Shown one piece after another: positions 1 to 9,753 of a DNA stretch of 64,000 nt. The translations under genes and the position numbers were made by a program. Location of the stretch: the NCBI RefSeq assembly GCF_902506415.1, contig NZ_LR733275.1:2891795-2955794 (forward strand), read 5' to 3'. Under the pieces are notes generated by a model. It saw only the letters and a program-made list of their open reading frames with translations. It was not told the origin of the DNA and searched no databases. Numbering within the stretch: the stretch's first letter is position 1; every line of letters starts with the position of its first letter. Source of the DNA: Massilia sp. 9I. Lineage in GTDB: Bacteria > Pseudomonadota > Gammaproteobacteria > Burkholderiales > Burkholderiaceae_D.

Positions 1-196
1 CTTCTTCGAACGGGTGCGTGTGCTGATCGCCTGGTGCGAGCTGCGCAAGGACTTCCGCCACTTCCGGCTCGACCGCATCCTCGCCCTGGAAACCGGTACC
101 GAAGGCTTCCCACGCAGCCGCGCCGCCCTGCTCGGGGCCTGGCGCGCAGCTGAAGGGGTCCGCCACCCGCAAGGCCAGGCTGCTGACAGGAACTGA
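1..196 (+). CDS. WYL-domain (YafY-type) transcriptional regulator, C-terminal fragment
   Basis: This is the 3' end of a gene that begins before the window; the reading frame is open from base 2 to a TGA at 194-196. The visible residues include the stretch AWCELRKDFRHFRLDRI, which is typical of the C-terminal part of the WYL domain in YafY-family helix-turn-helix regulators. The WYL domain is thought to sense a ligand or nucleic acid. The DNA-binding half is outside the window, so targets cannot be suggested. It ends 53 bases before the VOC gene on the same strand, which may be co-transcribed or regulated by it (inference). Confidence 0.7.
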   Translation, partial: FFERVRVLIAWCELRKDFRHFRLDRILALETGTEGFPRSRAALLGAWRAAEGVRHPQGQAADRN

Positions 197-249
197 CAGT
201 GGGGCTCCCTACACTGGGAACACTGTCAACCACCTGAAGGAAGCACACC

Positions 250-618
250 ATGCTGAACCCGAGCTATTCCCTCCTCTACGTCGCCGCCCCGGAAGCGAGC
301 GCGCGCCTGTACGCCGCCCTGCTGGACGCCCAACCGGTCGAAGTCTCGCCGACCTTCGCCCTGTTCGCGCTGGGCGGCGGCCGTATGCTGGGCCTGTGGT
401 CGCGCGACAGCGCCGTCCCGGCCAGCGACTTCCACGGCAGCAGCAGCGAACTGGGTTTCCGCGTCGAGAGCCGCGCCGAAGTCGACGCCCTGCATGCGCG
501 CTGGCGCGGCCAGGGCGTGGACATCCTGCAGGCGCCGGCGCGCGTGGACTTCGGCTACACCTTCACGGTGGCCGACCCCGACGGGCACCGCCTGCGCGTG
601 TTCGCACGCGAAGAATAA
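250..618 (+). CDS. VOC family (glyoxalase/bleomycin-resistance-like) protein
   Basis: A 122-residue protein with the size and alternating beta-alpha pattern of a single vicinal oxygen chelate module. The C-terminal stretch FTVADPDGHRLRVF is the usual closing VOC motif (DPDG followed by a hydrophobic strand). Such proteins are metal-dependent lyases, dioxygenases or binding proteins, and the substrate cannot be read from the sequence. An AAGGAA ribosome-binding site lies about eight bases before the ATG. It follows a WYL-regulator gene on the same strand and converges on dgt, with no clear terminator in the seven bases between them. Confidence 0.85.
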   Translation: MLNPSYSLLYVAAPEASARLYAALLDAQPVEVSPTFALFALGGGRMLGLWSRDSAVPASDFHGSSSELGFRVESRAEVDALHARWRGQGVDILQAPARVDFGYTFTVADPDGHRLRVFAREE

Positions 619-625
619 GCAGGAC

Positions 626-1762
626 TCAGAGCGAGTCGAGCGAGAAGATGCGCCGGTGTTCCTTGATCGCGTAGCGGTCGGTCATGCCGGCGATGTAGTC
701 GGCGATCTTGCGCGCCTGCTGCAGGGTGTCGCCGGACGCCACCTGGTAGTCCGGCGGCAGCAGCACCGGATCCGTCATGAAGGCCTCGAACAGCTCGCGC
801 ACGATGCGGCTGGCTTTCACGCGCATGCGGTTCACCTGGAAGTGCCGGTAGAGGTTGGCGTACAGGAAGCGCTTCAGGGCCGTGGTCTCGGCCCGCATCT
901 CGGGCGAGAAGCGGATCAGGGGCGGCGCTGCGCGCACGTCGTCGATGCTCTGCGGCGCCGCTTCCTTCAATAGCGCGGCCGAGGTCTCGACCAGGTCGGC
1001 CGTCATCGCCGTGATCATCAGGCGGATCGTCTCGTACAGCGCGCGCCGGCCCGGCAGCCCCGGGTACTGGGTTTCCACCATGCGGCGGTGGCGCGCGAAC
1101 AGCTCCACCTCTTCCATCTGCGCCATCGTCAAGAGGCCCGAGCGCAGGCCGTCGTCGATGTCGTGGTTGTTGTACGCGATCTCGTCGGCCAGGTTGGTCA
1201 GCTGGGCTTCCAGGCTGGGCTGGCTGCGTTCGAGGAAGCGGCGTCCCAGTTCGCCCAGCTGGCGCGCGTTGTTCACCGAGCAGTGTTTGAGGATGCCCTC
1301 GCGCGTTTCAAAGGTGAGGTTCAGGCCGTCGAAGGCGCCGTAATGCTCTTCCAGCTCGTCCACCACGCGCAGGCTCTGCAGGTTGTGTTCGAAGCCGCCG
1401 TAATCCTTCATGCACTCGTTGAGCACGTCCTGGCCCACGTGGCCGAAGGGCGTGTGCCCGAGGTCGTGCGCCAGCGCGGTGGCTTCGACCAGGTCTTCGT
1501 TCAGCTGCAGGCTGCGCGCCAAGGTGCGGCCGATCTGCGCCACCTCGATCGAGTGCGTGAGCCGGGTGCGGAACAGGTCGCCCTCGTGGTTGAGGAACAC
1601 CTGGGTCTTGTACTCGAGGCGGCGGAAGGCGGTCGAGTGGATGATGCGGTCGCGGTCGCGCTGGAACTCGCTGCGCGATCCTGCCGGCGGCTCGATGTGC
1701 GTGCGGCCGCGCGACTTCGACGAATGGGCTGCGTAAGGGGCGAGGCGTGCGTCGAAGTCCAT
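626..1762 (-). CDS. dgt: Deoxyguanosinetriphosphate triphosphohydrolase-like protein
   Basis: A 378-residue HD-domain phosphohydrolase. The metal ligands of the HD fold are visible as H70 in [13 protein letters not shown] and H99-D100 in [13 protein letters not shown], and a further conserved stretch [13 protein letters not shown] follows. Family members hydrolyse dGTP or other dNTPs to the nucleoside and triphosphate, controlling nucleotide pools. The length fits the shorter type-2 dGTPase-like subgroup rather than the roughly 500-residue E. coli enzyme. The start is ATG at 1762, five bases after the aroKB stop, so it is probably the last gene of that transcript. The frame stays open upstream only by overlapping aroKB and is not coding there. 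Confidence 0.93.
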   Translation of the reverse strand: MDFDARLAPYAAHSSKSRGRTHIEPPAGSRSEFQRDRDRIIHSTAFRRLEYKTQVFLNHEGDLFRTRLTHSIEVAQIGRTLARSLQLNEDLVEATALAHDLGHTPFGHVGQDVLNECMKDYGGFEHNLQSLRVVDELEEHYGAFDGLNLTFETREGILKHCSVNNARQLGELGRRFLERSQPSLEAQLTNLADEIAYNNHDIDDGLRSGLLTMAQMEEVELFARHRRMVETQYPGLPGRRALYETIRLMITAMTADLVETSAALLKEAAPQSIDDVRAAPPLIRFSPEMRAETTALKRFLYANLYRHFQVNRMRVKASRIVRELFEAFMTDPVLLPPDYQVASGDTLQQARKIADYIAGMTDRYAIKEHRRIFSLDSL

Positions 1763-1767
1763 GGTGC

Positions 1768-3453
1768 TCAATTCTCCGGTTGGCCCACGCAGGCATCCAG
1801 CGTGGCGCGCAGGGTGTCCAGGGGGACGGTCGTGATCGACGGACTGCCCAGGGGCTTGAGCAGGATGAACTTGATCTCCCCGCCCTCGTTCTTCTTGTCG
1901 ACCGCCATCAGCTCGATCCAGCGCGCGTGGCCGAGGTCCGGCGCCACCACGGGCAGGCCGGCCGCCTGCACCAGGCTGCGCACGCGCTCCACGGTAGCGG
2001 CGTCGATGAGGCCCAGGCGCGCCGACAGGTCGGCCGCCATCACCATGCCGCAACCGACCGCTTCGCCGTGCAGCCAGGTGCCGAAGCCCAGGCCCGCCTC
2101 GATCGCGTGGCCGAAGGTGTGGCCGAAATTCAGCACGGCGCGCAGGCCGCCCTCGCGTTCGTCCTTGCGCACCACCTCGGCCTTGATCTCGCAGGAGCGC
2201 GCGATCGCGTAGGCCATCGCTTCCGGCTCGCGCGCCACGAGCTTGGCGATATTCGCCTCGATCCAGTCGAAGTAGGCGGCGTCCAGGATGGCGCCATGCT
2301 TGATCACTTCGGCCAGCCCGGCCGACAGCTCGCGTGGCGGCAGGGTGTCGAGGGTGGCGGTGTCGGCGATCACGGCGCGCGGCTGGTAAAACGCGCCGAT
2401 CATGTTCTTGCCGAGCGGATGGTTGATGCCGGTCTTGCCGCCCACCGAGGAATCGACCTGCGACAGCAGCGTGGTCGGCACCTGCACGAAAGGCACGCCG
2501 CGCATGTAGCTGGACGCTGCGAAGCCGGCCAGGTCGCCGATCACGCCGCCGCCCAGCGCCACGATCGTGGTCTTGCGGTCGCACTTGTGTTGGAGCAGTG
2601 CGTCGAACACCAGGTTCAGCGACTGCCAGGTCTTGTGCTCTTCGCCGTCGGGCAGGACGATCTCGACCACTTCACGGCCGGCCGCACGCAGGGCGCCGGC
2701 GACGCGCGCCAGGTAGAGCGGCGCGACGGTGGTGTTGGTGACGATGGCGGCCTTGCTGCCGTCGACGTGGCGCGCCAGCAGCGCGGCGTCGTCGAGCAGC
2801 TTGGGGCCAATCGTGATCGGGTAGCTGCGCTCGCCCAGTTCGACGTTGAGGATGGTGGGTGCGGGTGCGCTCATTGCATTCATCGGGTCGCTTGCCGCCC
2901 GGCGCGCCTGGGCAGCCGCTCCTGCGGCCTCCAGCGCGGCGAGCTGGTCCAAAATGGTCTGTACCATCGATTGTACGTTAGGTCGGCCGGTATCGATGAC
3001 CAGGTCCGCAATCTCGCGGTACAGGGGGTCGCGCTGGGCCAGCAGCTCTTCCAGCTTGGCGCGCGGGTCGGCGGTCTGCAGCAGCGGGCGGTTCTTGTCG
3101 TGCGAGGTGCGCTGCAGGATGCTGCCGATCGCGGCGCGCAGGTAGATCACGGTGCCGTGCTCGGCCAGCAGCGCGCGGCTGGCCGGGTTCAGCACGGCCC
3201 CGCCGCCGGTGGCTAGCACCAGGCCGTTCTGTGCGCTCAGCTCGCGGATCATGTCCGCTTCGCGCCGGCGGAAGCTGGCCTCGCCCTCGATCTCGAAGAT
3301 CCACGGAATCGAGGCGCCGGTGCGCGCTTCGATCTCGTGGTCGGAGTCGACGAAGCGCATGCCCAGCTTGCGCGCCAGCTGGCGCCCGATGGTGGTCTTC
3401 CCCGCCCCCATCAGGCCGACCAGGAAGAGGTTGTTGTTCTTGGGATGAGGCAC
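1768..3453 (-). CDS. aroKB: Bifunctional shikimate kinase / 3-dehydroquinate synthase (in-frame AroK-AroB fusion)
   Basis: A single frame without an internal stop encodes about 561 residues. The N-terminal part (about 1-170) is shikimate kinase, with a P-loop GLMGAGKTT near residues 13-21, the shikimate-binding DSDHEIE and the TGGGAV loop. After an Ala/Arg-rich linker the C-terminal part (from about residue 191) is 3-dehydroquinate synthase, with [10 protein letters not shown], the NAD-binding [25 protein letters not shown] and the zinc-ligand region GHTFGHAIE. The two enzymes catalyse steps 5 and 2 of the shikimate pathway. The start is taken as GTG 3453; it is uncertain. Internal ATGs at 2883 and 2874 lack a good ribosome-binding site, so a fused product is more likely than separate AroB. 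Confidence 0.88.
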   Translation of the reverse strand: MPHPKNNNLFLVGLMGAGKTTIGRQLARKLGMRFVDSDHEIEARTGASIPWIFEIEGEASFRRREADMIRELSAQNGLVLATGGGAVLNPASRALLAEHGTVIYLRAAIGSILQRTSHDKNRPLLQTADPRAKLEELLAQRDPLYREIADLVIDTGRPNVQSMVQTILDQLAALEAAGAAAQARRAASDPMNAMSAPAPTILNVELGERSYPITIGPKLLDDAALLARHVDGSKAAIVTNTTVAPLYLARVAGALRAAGREVVEIVLPDGEEHKTWQSLNLVFDALLQHKCDRKTTIVALGGGVIGDLAGFAASSYMRGVPFVQVPTTLLSQVDSSVGGKTGINHPLGKNMIGAFYQPRAVIADTATLDTLPPRELSAGLAEVIKHGAILDAAYFDWIEANIAKLVAREPEAMAYAIARSCEIKAEVVRKDEREGGLRAVLNFGHTFGHAIEAGLGFGTWLHGEAVGCGMVMAADLSARLGLIDAATVERVRSLVQAAGLPVVAPDLGHARWIELMAVDKKNEGGEIKFILLKPLGSPSITTVPLDTLRATLDACVGQPEN

Positions 3454-3471
3454 TGCCAGGTCCGCAGAAAT

Positions 3472-3507
3472 AAAAAAGACGGCCAGTATAGACTGGCCGC
3501 CTCTTTT
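3472..3507 (-). terminator. Rho-independent terminator after the Ig-like lipoprotein gene
   Basis: A 7-bp perfect stem (GGCCAGT 3481-3487, ACTGGCC 3492-3498, 4-nt loop) is flanked by an A-run on one side and CTTTTT on the other, so it could work in both directions. It lies between the stop of the Ig-like gene and the start of aroKB, separating the two transcripts on the minus strand. Confidence 0.8.
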
Positions 3508-3545
3508 TGCGTCAAAACTGTGACGGGCCCGTGCGGCCCGCTTCC

Positions 3546-5636
3546 TTAGTTGTACTTGAAGGAATAGGTGGTGATGATGCCGCGCGGGGTCGAGATACGC
3601 ACGCCCACGTTGCCGGCCGCGCAGGATGCGTTCGGCTTGACGTTGACCGCGTGGATGGTGCCGCCCACGGCATTGGTCGACGGGACCGTCGACGGCGACA
3701 TGCTGCTCACCGTCACATTGGTAAGGTCCGCAGTGGCGACGGCGGTGTCGGCCGGCATCGGGTTGTTGTTCACGTCGGTCAGGCGGAAGCGCAGCTCGAC
3801 ATCGGTGCAGGTGCTGCCGCTGATGCCCTTCAGTTCCAGCGGATCGCCGTCGGCCGTGGTCCAGTCGCGCCAGGCGCTGCCGGTCCAGAACTGGCGGATC
3901 AGGCGCGGGTGCGAGCCGCTGAACACGATCTCGAAGCTGCGGCGGATGTAGTTCAGGCCCCACTTGCCGTCGCCGTCCTTCTTGTAGCTGGTGCTGTTGT
4001 AGGGGAACGGCAGGTCGCCCTTCGTGCCGTCGTAGACGCCGTCGGCGTCGACATCGAGGAAGGGATCGCCCATGTCGCCGGACTGGCCCATCGACGCCGT
4101 CGGGAAGGGCTCACCACCGCTCGGGCAGACATCCACCAGGGGACGGTAAGGCGTGGTGCCGGTGTAGCCGCTGCAGCTGTACTGGCCGTCGCCGTTGACG
4201 TCGACGAAGTTCTCGATGCCCTGGGCGTAGGCCAGCACAGTCACGCGGCCGTCGAGCGGGCGGAAGGCCTGGCTACGCAGGCTCGCCGAGCAGCCGCCGT
4301 CCTTGGTCAGGCAGCCGCCCTGCGCCGAGGTGCCGATGGCGCCGCCTTCGGTGACGAAGTTGATGGCGGTGTTGTCCGAGACGGGGTTGCCGTATTGGTC
4401 GGCCATCAGCACGGTAATGCCGGTGGCTTCGTTGTCGTACTCGAGGCCTTCGATGTTGTACTTGGCGGCGCTCATCGACATCGCCTTCTGGATCGGCAGG
4501 CCGGTCGAAATGGTCAGGGTGTCGGACAGGCCGGTCAGGCGCACGCCGTTGCGGCTCGCTTCGGCGTTCACCCGCACCGGGGTCGGGATCGTACCTGAGG
4601 ACACCGTGGTCGAGACGTTGCCGGCGGCGTCGGTAGTGGCGCGGGTCGGCGACACGGTCAGGCCGCCGGTGTTGGTGGTGGCGCTGAAGCTGACGTCCAC
4701 GCCGGCCAGGCCGGTACCCTGCTGGTCGACCACCTTGAAGCTGATCTGGGCCGCTTCCTGGCGGCCCTGGCCGCCCGAGCCCTTCAGCACGATCGAGCTG
4801 CCGGTCACGCTGCTGCCGGTGAACTGGATGGCGCCGATGTTGGCCGGATCGACGTCGATGCCGATGGTCTGGATCGAGGAACCGATCGAGACAGTGATGA
4901 TGTCGCGGCCGCGCAGGCAGCCCTTGTTGGTGTAGGTGGCAGTCTGGACGCCGTTGGCGAAGCTGCCCGGCACCAGGGTGGCGGTGCCGTCGGCCACGCA
5001 CTGCGACGTCAGGACCAGGCCGGGAGCCGCGCTGGCCGGCTGGCCGCCGGTGGTGACCGGGATCGCCAGCGCAGCGGTGCCGAAGGCCGGCAGGCGGCCG
5101 GTCGGGGCCGGCGAGAAGCTCAGGGAGCCGACGGTCAGCGACGCAGCGCCGACGGTGAAGTTGGTGCTGGCGCTGGCCGTCTTGCCTTCCACCACCGCGG
5201 TGGCGGTAACCGACAGCGCGCCGGCCGAGGTCACGCCGGCCGGGCGGACGGTGACGGTGGCGATGCCGTTGGCATCGGTCAGGGCCGAGCCGGTGTCTGG
5301 CGTGAAGCTCACCAGGTTGCTGGTGCTGGTAGTGAACTGGACGATGACGCCGGCGGCTGGCTTGCCGGCTGCGGTCAGCACCGAGGCCTTGACCGTCGCG
5401 CTCTGGGCGCCCGACAGCAGGGTCACGTTGGCGCCGCTGGCATCGGTGAGGGCGATGTTGACCTTCGGATCGGCCGTGACCGGGGTGCCGCCGCTACCGG
5501 TGCCGCCCGAGCCGCTGCCGGTAGTGCCCGGGTTGCCGCCGCCACCGCCGCAGGCGGTCAGGATGGCAGCCGCCAGGCCAATCGCGGTCCAACGGCCGAT
5601 CGACGCCAGGGCGTCCTGTTTCGCTGAGTGGTGCAT
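3546..5636 (-). CDS. Large Ig-like (invasin/Big-type) surface lipoprotein
   Basis: A 696-residue protein with a lipoprotein signal: a hydrophobic segment ending in the lipobox LTAC followed by a Gly-rich tether (residues about 20-50). The body consists of bacterial Ig-like repeats of the invasin/intimin type, recognisable from [22 protein letters not shown] and [15 protein letters not shown]. Near the C-terminal third are two Asp-rich [10 protein letters not shown] and [10 protein letters not shown] motifs that look calcium-binding. The protein is expected on the cell surface or in the outer membrane. It starts 53 bases after pilQ on the same strand and may belong to the pil transcript; a terminator follows. 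Its function is unknown; adhesion is an inference from the domain type. Confidence 0.82.
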   Translation of the reverse strand: MHHSAKQDALASIGRWTAIGLAAAILTACGGGGGNPGTTGSGSGGTGSGGTPVTADPKVNIALTDASGANVTLLSGAQSATVKASVLTAAGKPAAGVIVQFTTSTSNLVSFTPDTGSALTDANGIATVTVRPAGVTSAGALSVTATAVVEGKTASASTNFTVGAASLTVGSLSFSPAPTGRLPAFGTAALAIPVTTGGQPASAAPGLVLTSQCVADGTATLVPGSFANGVQTATYTNKGCLRGRDIITVSIGSSIQTIGIDVDPANIGAIQFTGSSVTGSSIVLKGSGGQGRQEAAQISFKVVDQQGTGLAGVDVSFSATTNTGGLTVSPTRATTDAAGNVSTTVSSGTIPTPVRVNAEASRNGVRLTGLSDTLTISTGLPIQKAMSMSAAKYNIEGLEYDNEATGITVLMADQYGNPVSDNTAINFVTEGGAIGTSAQGGCLTKDGGCSASLRSQAFRPLDGRVTVLAYAQGIENFVDVNGDGQYSCSGYTGTTPYRPLVDVCPSGGEPFPTASMGQSGDMGDPFLDVDADGVYDGTKGDLPFPYNSTSYKKDGDGKWGLNYIRRSFEIVFSGSHPRLIRQFWTGSAWRDWTTADGDPLELKGISGSTCTDVELRFRLTDVNNNPMPADTAVATADLTNVTVSSMSPSTVPSTNAVGGTIHAVNVKPNASCAAGNVGVRISTPRGIITTYSFKYN

Positions 5637-5689
5637 GACTTCTGTTCTTCCTTTTGTTGTGTCGTTTGCGTTGTCTCTTGCGCGGGCGT

Positions 5690-7873
5690 TCAGCGGCCCG
5701 CGGCGGCGTCGGTCACGATCTTCGGCGTGATGAACACCAGCAGTTCGGTCTTGGTGCTTTCGCGGCCCGTCGACTTGAACAGGTAGCCGAGCACCGGCAC
5801 GTCGCCCAGCAGCGGCACCTTGTTCACGTTGTTGCGCTCGGTCTGCTGGTAGATACCGCCGAGCACCACCGTGCCGCCGTTTTCGACCATCACCTTGGTC
5901 TTCACGTGCTGCGTGTTGATCGCCGGGCCGGCGCGGGTTTCTTCACCCTTCGAATCCTTGTTGACGTCGACCTCGAGCACGACGTTGCCGTCCGGCGTGA
6001 TCTGCGGCGTCACTTCCAGGCGCAGGTTGGCCTTCTTGAAGGTGATCGAGGTGGCGCCGCTGCTGGTGGCGACCTGGAACGGCAGTTCCACGCCCTGCTC
6101 GATCACGGCGATCTGCTTGTCTTCGGTGACCACGCGCGGGCTCGAGATGATCTTGCCCTTGCCGTCCGCTTCCAGCGCCGACAGTTCCAGGTTGAGGAAG
6201 CGGTTGGCCGCCGAGGAGAACAGGCTGAAGGCCAGCGAGGAAGCCGGGGTGCCGCCGATCGCCGCGGCCGGCAGGTTGACCATGGTGGTGTTGGTCCAGG
6301 CATTGCCCTCGTCCGGGGTCTGGCCGGTGACCTGGCCCACGCCCTGCAGGTTGCCGCCGATCGCGATGCGCTCGTTGCCGCTGATCTGGTAGCCGGCGTC
6401 GCCGCCGCGCAGGTTGCGCATGTCGGCGAAGCCCAGCTTGGCGCCGAGGTTGCGCGAGAAACCGTCGTTCGCTTCCACCAGGCGCGCTTCGATCAGCACC
6501 TGCTTGGAGGCGACGTCGGTCTTCTGGATCAGCTTGCGGATGTCTTCGATCTTGGAGGCGATGTCGGTCACGAACAGCTGGTTGGTGCGCGGGTCGATGA
6601 TGGCGCTGCCGCGCTTGGACAGCACACGGTTCTTGTTGTCGCCGGCGGCCGAAGCGCCGCTCGCATCCAGGCCGAACACGGTACGGAAGGCCTCGACCTT
6701 CTGGTAGTTCAGCTGGAAGATCTCGGAGCGCAGCGGCTCGAGGTCGGCGATCTGGGCGCGCTGCTCGAGCTCGAGCTTTTCCTTGGTCAGCAGTTCTTCC
6801 TTGGGCGCGATCCACAGCACGTTGCCGTTCTTGCGCATGTCCAGGCCCTTGGCCTGCAGCACCACGTCCAGGGCCTGGTCCCAGGGCACGTCGCGCAGGC
6901 GCAGGGTCAGGTTGCCGCTGACGGAATCGCTGGTGATGATGTTCAGGCCGGAGATGTCGGCGATCGCCTGCAGCGCGGCGCGCACTTCGACGTTCTGGAA
7001 GTTGAAGGACAGCTTCTCGCCGCGGTAGCCGGTGGTGGGGCTGCCTACACGGTTCGGGTCTTCCTTGACCGGGCGCACATCGACGATCAGCTGGGTGTCG
7101 CTCTGGTAGACCGACTGCTCCCAGGCGCCTTGCGCATCGATGGTCATGCGCACGTTCTCGCCTTGTGCGGCGGTGGTCACGCGCGTCACCGGAGTGCCGA
7201 AGTCGGTCACGTCGAGGCGGCGGCGCAGGGATTCCGGCAGGCCGGTGCGCATGAAGTCGACGATCACCTGGTTGCCGGCCTGGCGCACGTCGACGCCGAC
7301 CTGGCCGTTCGGCAGGTCGACCACGACGCGGCCTTCGCCGTTGCTGCCGCGGCGGAAGTCGATGTCGCGCAGGGTTTGGCGGGCTGCCGGGGCCGGGCTT
7401 CGCGCGACCGGCAGGCCGGACGCGTTCACGGCCTGGGCCACGCCGCCCGAGCCTTCGACGGTGACGATCACCGACTTGCCGTCGATGGCGGTGGCGTAGT
7501 TCAGCGCGCGCGCCAGGTTCAGCACCAGGCGGGTGCGTTCGCCGGCCTGCACCACGTTCAGGCTGCGTACGTCGCCCAGGTTGATGTCCTGGGAGGTCTT
7601 GCCGGTGGCGTTGACGGTGGCGCCGAAGTCCAGCGCGATGCGCGCCGGGTTGGTGATCGAGAAGCCGATCGGCGGCTTGGCCGGGGCCTCGCGCATGGCG
7701 ATGTTCAGCACGACGTTGGCGCCCTGCTGGTTGGCGGTGATCGACTCGATGGCGTTGCCCTGCGCCGCTGCCGCGCCGGCGGCAAGCGTCATCAGCAAAG
7801 CGGCGCCGCAGCGCGCCAGCCAGGCCGGCACGGTGAGTCGGAGGATGGTGCGATTGTTCATGCCTGGGGTCAT
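5690..7873 (-). CDS. pilQ: Type IV pilus secretin PilQ
   Basis: A 727-residue outer-membrane secretin through which the type IV pilus passes. After a signal peptide (LLMTLAAGAAAAQG) come AMIN domains that bind peptidoglycan (about residues 40-250), an STN/secretin N-terminal region and the C-terminal secretin barrel domain, ending in LLVFITPKIV. The start at 7873 is chosen because it overlaps the pilP stop as ATGA and has an AAGGAG site eight bases upstream; a second ATG at 7861 lacks one. It is the last gene of the pilMNOPQ operon. Confidence 0.96.
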   Translation of the reverse strand: MTPGMNNRTILRLTVPAWLARCGAALLMTLAAGAAAAQGNAIESITANQQGANVVLNIAMREAPAKPPIGFSITNPARIALDFGATVNATGKTSQDINLGDVRSLNVVQAGERTRLVLNLARALNYATAIDGKSVIVTVEGSGGVAQAVNASGLPVARSPAPAARQTLRDIDFRRGSNGEGRVVVDLPNGQVGVDVRQAGNQVIVDFMRTGLPESLRRRLDVTDFGTPVTRVTTAAQGENVRMTIDAQGAWEQSVYQSDTQLIVDVRPVKEDPNRVGSPTTGYRGEKLSFNFQNVEVRAALQAIADISGLNIITSDSVSGNLTLRLRDVPWDQALDVVLQAKGLDMRKNGNVLWIAPKEELLTKEKLELEQRAQIADLEPLRSEIFQLNYQKVEAFRTVFGLDASGASAAGDNKNRVLSKRGSAIIDPRTNQLFVTDIASKIEDIRKLIQKTDVASKQVLIEARLVEANDGFSRNLGAKLGFADMRNLRGGDAGYQISGNERIAIGGNLQGVGQVTGQTPDEGNAWTNTTMVNLPAAAIGGTPASSLAFSLFSSAANRFLNLELSALEADGKGKIISSPRVVTEDKQIAVIEQGVELPFQVATSSGATSITFKKANLRLEVTPQITPDGNVVLEVDVNKDSKGEETRAGPAINTQHVKTKVMVENGGTVVLGGIYQQTERNNVNKVPLLGDVPVLGYLFKSTGRESTKTELLVFITPKIVTDAAAGR

Positions 7874-8406
7874 TTCCCGGTCTCCTTGCTTTCCGCCAGC
7901 TCGATCGTCGCCTTGCGCTCGACCCAGTCGCCGGTGGCGTCCTGCACTACTTCCCTGATGTCGATCGCGCCGTCGCTGATGCGCGTGACCAACCCGTGAT
8001 TCTGTCCGATGCGCTGGCCCGTCTTGACCTGGTAGATCGACGCGTCGATCTGCACCAGCGCGTAACTCACGCCGCCCTTTTGCAGGGTGCCGACCATGCG
8101 CATGGTGTCGAGCGGGTAGTTCTCGAGCACTTCGCGCGGACGGTTGAGGTTCGGCGCCAGCGGATTCGGGCTGGCGGCGGCCACGCGCGCCATCTCGCCC
8201 AGCAGCTTGGCTTCGCTGAAGGGTTCGACCGCGCCGCCCGGTTCGTAGGCGTAGGGGACGAATTCCTTCGGCTCCGGCAGCGGCTTCACCTGCGGCACGG
8301 TCTCGCGCTGGACCTTCTTCATCCAGTCGCGCACTTCCTGGACGTCGCCGTCGCCGCAGCCCGCGAGGAGCAGCGCCGCGCCGAATGTGCATAACAGCCG
8401 CATCAT
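7870..8406 (-). CDS. pilP: Type IV pilus inner-membrane lipoprotein PilP
   Basis: A 178-residue lipoprotein with a short signal ending in the lipobox LLAGC. It carries the small C-terminal beta domain (from GTLQKGGVSYALVQ on) that binds the N-domains of PilQ and connects the inner-membrane PilMNO platform to the secretin. The start ATG at 8406 overlaps the pilO stop as ATGATG, and its own stop overlaps the pilQ start, so translation of pilO, pilP and pilQ looks coupled. Confidence 0.94.
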   Translation of the reverse strand: MMRLLCTFGAALLLAGCGDGDVQEVRDWMKKVQRETVPQVKPLPEPKEFVPYAYEPGGAVEPFSEAKLLGEMARVAAASPNPLAPNLNRPREVLENYPLDTMRMVGTLQKGGVSYALVQIDASIYQVKTGQRIGQNHGLVTRISDGAIDIREVVQDATGDWVERKATIELAESKETGK

Positions 8407-9101
8407 TTCGCCGCTCCCTTGTCTTCCTTGTCCTTGGCTTTCTTGCCCTTGCCTTTGCCCTTCTTGTCGTCGCGCGACTTCTTCTGCGCGCTGATCTCGT
8501 CGGGGTCGAGGTAGCGGAAGGTCTTGGCCACCGCTTCCAGCTGCAGCGTGCCGTCCTTGGCGCTCAGCACCATGTTGTTGAGCGTGACGATGCGCGGCAG
8601 GTTGGCCATGTCGGCGGCGAAGGCGCCGACATCGTTGTACTTGCCGCTCACCTTGATGTCGATCGGCAGTTCGGCGTAGTAGTCGCGGATCACTTCCTGG
8701 CCCGGCTTGAACAGCTCGAACTGGAGGCCGCGGCCGACGCCGGACTGGTTGATGTCGGACAGCAGGTCCGCCATCTCGGATTTGCTCGGCAGCTGCTTTT
8801 CCAGGCGCAGCACGTACTGGTCGACCTGGGCCTTCTGCTTCTGCAGGGCTTCCAGGTTGATGGCCTGGGCCATCTTGTTCTTGTATTCGGTGCGCAGCGT
8901 GGCTTCTTCCCGGGCGCCCTTCTTCTGCTTTTCGAACTGGCCGTCCCAGTAGAAGAAGTAGCCGAGGCCGATCACGGCCGCCGCCACGCCGGCCGCGCAC
9001 AGCAGGCGCGGCGCCAGCGGCCACTGGCCGGGCTGGCGCCCCTGCAGGTCCTGGAACTGGGCGGCGAGCTGGGTGCCGAGGTCTTTGATGTCGATGTTCA
9101 T
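8403..9101 (-). CDS. pilO: Type IV pilus alignment protein PilO
   Basis: A 232-residue bitopic inner-membrane protein: a cytoplasmic N-terminus, one membrane span (about residues 33-51, LLCAAGVAAAVIGLGYFFY), a coiled-coil stretch and a periplasmic ferredoxin-like domain. The C-terminus is a long Lys-rich tail (KKGKGKGKKAKDKEDKG) that is unusually basic. PilO pairs with PilN to make the periplasmic bridge to PilP. It begins four bases after pilN ends. Confidence 0.93.
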   Translation of the reverse strand: MNIDIKDLGTQLAAQFQDLQGRQPGQWPLAPRLLCAAGVAAAVIGLGYFFYWDGQFEKQKKGAREEATLRTEYKNKMAQAINLEALQKQKAQVDQYVLRLEKQLPSKSEMADLLSDINQSGVGRGLQFELFKPGQEVIRDYYAELPIDIKVSGKYNDVGAFAADMANLPRIVTLNNMVLSAKDGTLQLEAVAKTFRYLDPDEISAQKKSRDDKKGKGKGKKAKDKEDKGAAK

Positions 9102-9105
9102 GATG

Positions 9106-9753
9106 TCAGTCCGCGGCCTTGGCGACCTTGCGCTCGGCCGGCTTGGCGCCCTTGGCCGCGCCGGCGGGGAGTTGCGTGTCTTCCTGTTCGCGCAGGCGCT
9201 TGATCGCCACGTTCATCTGGAACTCGACCACCTTGCGAGCGTTCTTGCTCTTGTCCTTGTCCAGCGCGGAGACCTTCACCTCGGTCAGGTTCGGACGCTC
9301 CAGCCAGGGCGAGACGCCGGACACGTTGCGCAGCAGTTCGGCCACCCGTTCCTGCGACTGGGCGTAGCCGGTCAGGGTCACCTTCTGGCCTTCCTGGCGG
9401 AAGGACTTCAGGTACACGCCGTCCGGCGTCTGGCGCACCAGTTCGTCGAGCAGGTAGACCGGCTGGTTGCGGTCGCCCTGCAGGTCTTCGACCGCCTGCT
9501 GGCGCGCTTTCAGCGATTCGATTTCTTCTTTCAGCGTCTTGATCTCGCCGATCTTCTTGTCCAGTTCCGCGCTGGCGGTCTTGAGCACCAGGTTGCGTTC
9601 GTTCTGGACCGCGATGCGGCTGGCGTTCCAGGCGCCGACCAGCAGCACCACGGCGGCGCCGGCGACGCCGCCGGCGGCCAGCAGGGCCACGAAAGCCGTC
9701 TGCTTCTGCTTGCGCTTGGCTTCGCGGTGGGGGAGCAGGTTAATGCGGATCAT
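9106..9753 (-). CDS. pilN: Type IV pilus assembly protein PilN
   Basis: A 215-residue inner-membrane protein beginning MIRINLLPHREAKR; the INLLP motif is the segment that docks into PilM. One membrane span follows at about residues 22-44, then a coiled coil and a periplasmic domain. The C-terminal Ala/Lys-rich tail is longer than in many homologues. The start overlaps the pilM stop (9750-9753). Confidence 0.94.
   Translation of the reverse strand: MIRINLLPHREAKRKQKQTAFVALLAAGGVAGAAVVLLVGAWNASRIAVQNERNLVLKTASAELDKKIGEIKTLKEEIESLKARQQAVEDLQGDRNQPVYLLDELVRQTPDGVYLKSFRQEGQKVTLTGYAQSQERVAELLRNVSGVSPWLERPNLTEVKVSALDKDKSKNARKVVEFQMNVAIKRLREQEDTQLPAGAAKGAKPAERKVAKAAD

Noticed and set aside
626..2584. 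A longer 652-residue form of dgt
   Set aside because: The extra N-terminal part overlaps aroKB in another frame and is Arg-rich without motifs; the ATG at 1762 gives the right domain start.
5654..7999. A 781-residue open frame antisense to pilQ
   Set aside because: Same reason: Val/Asp/His/Arg-rich composition without motifs, opposite a clear secretin gene.
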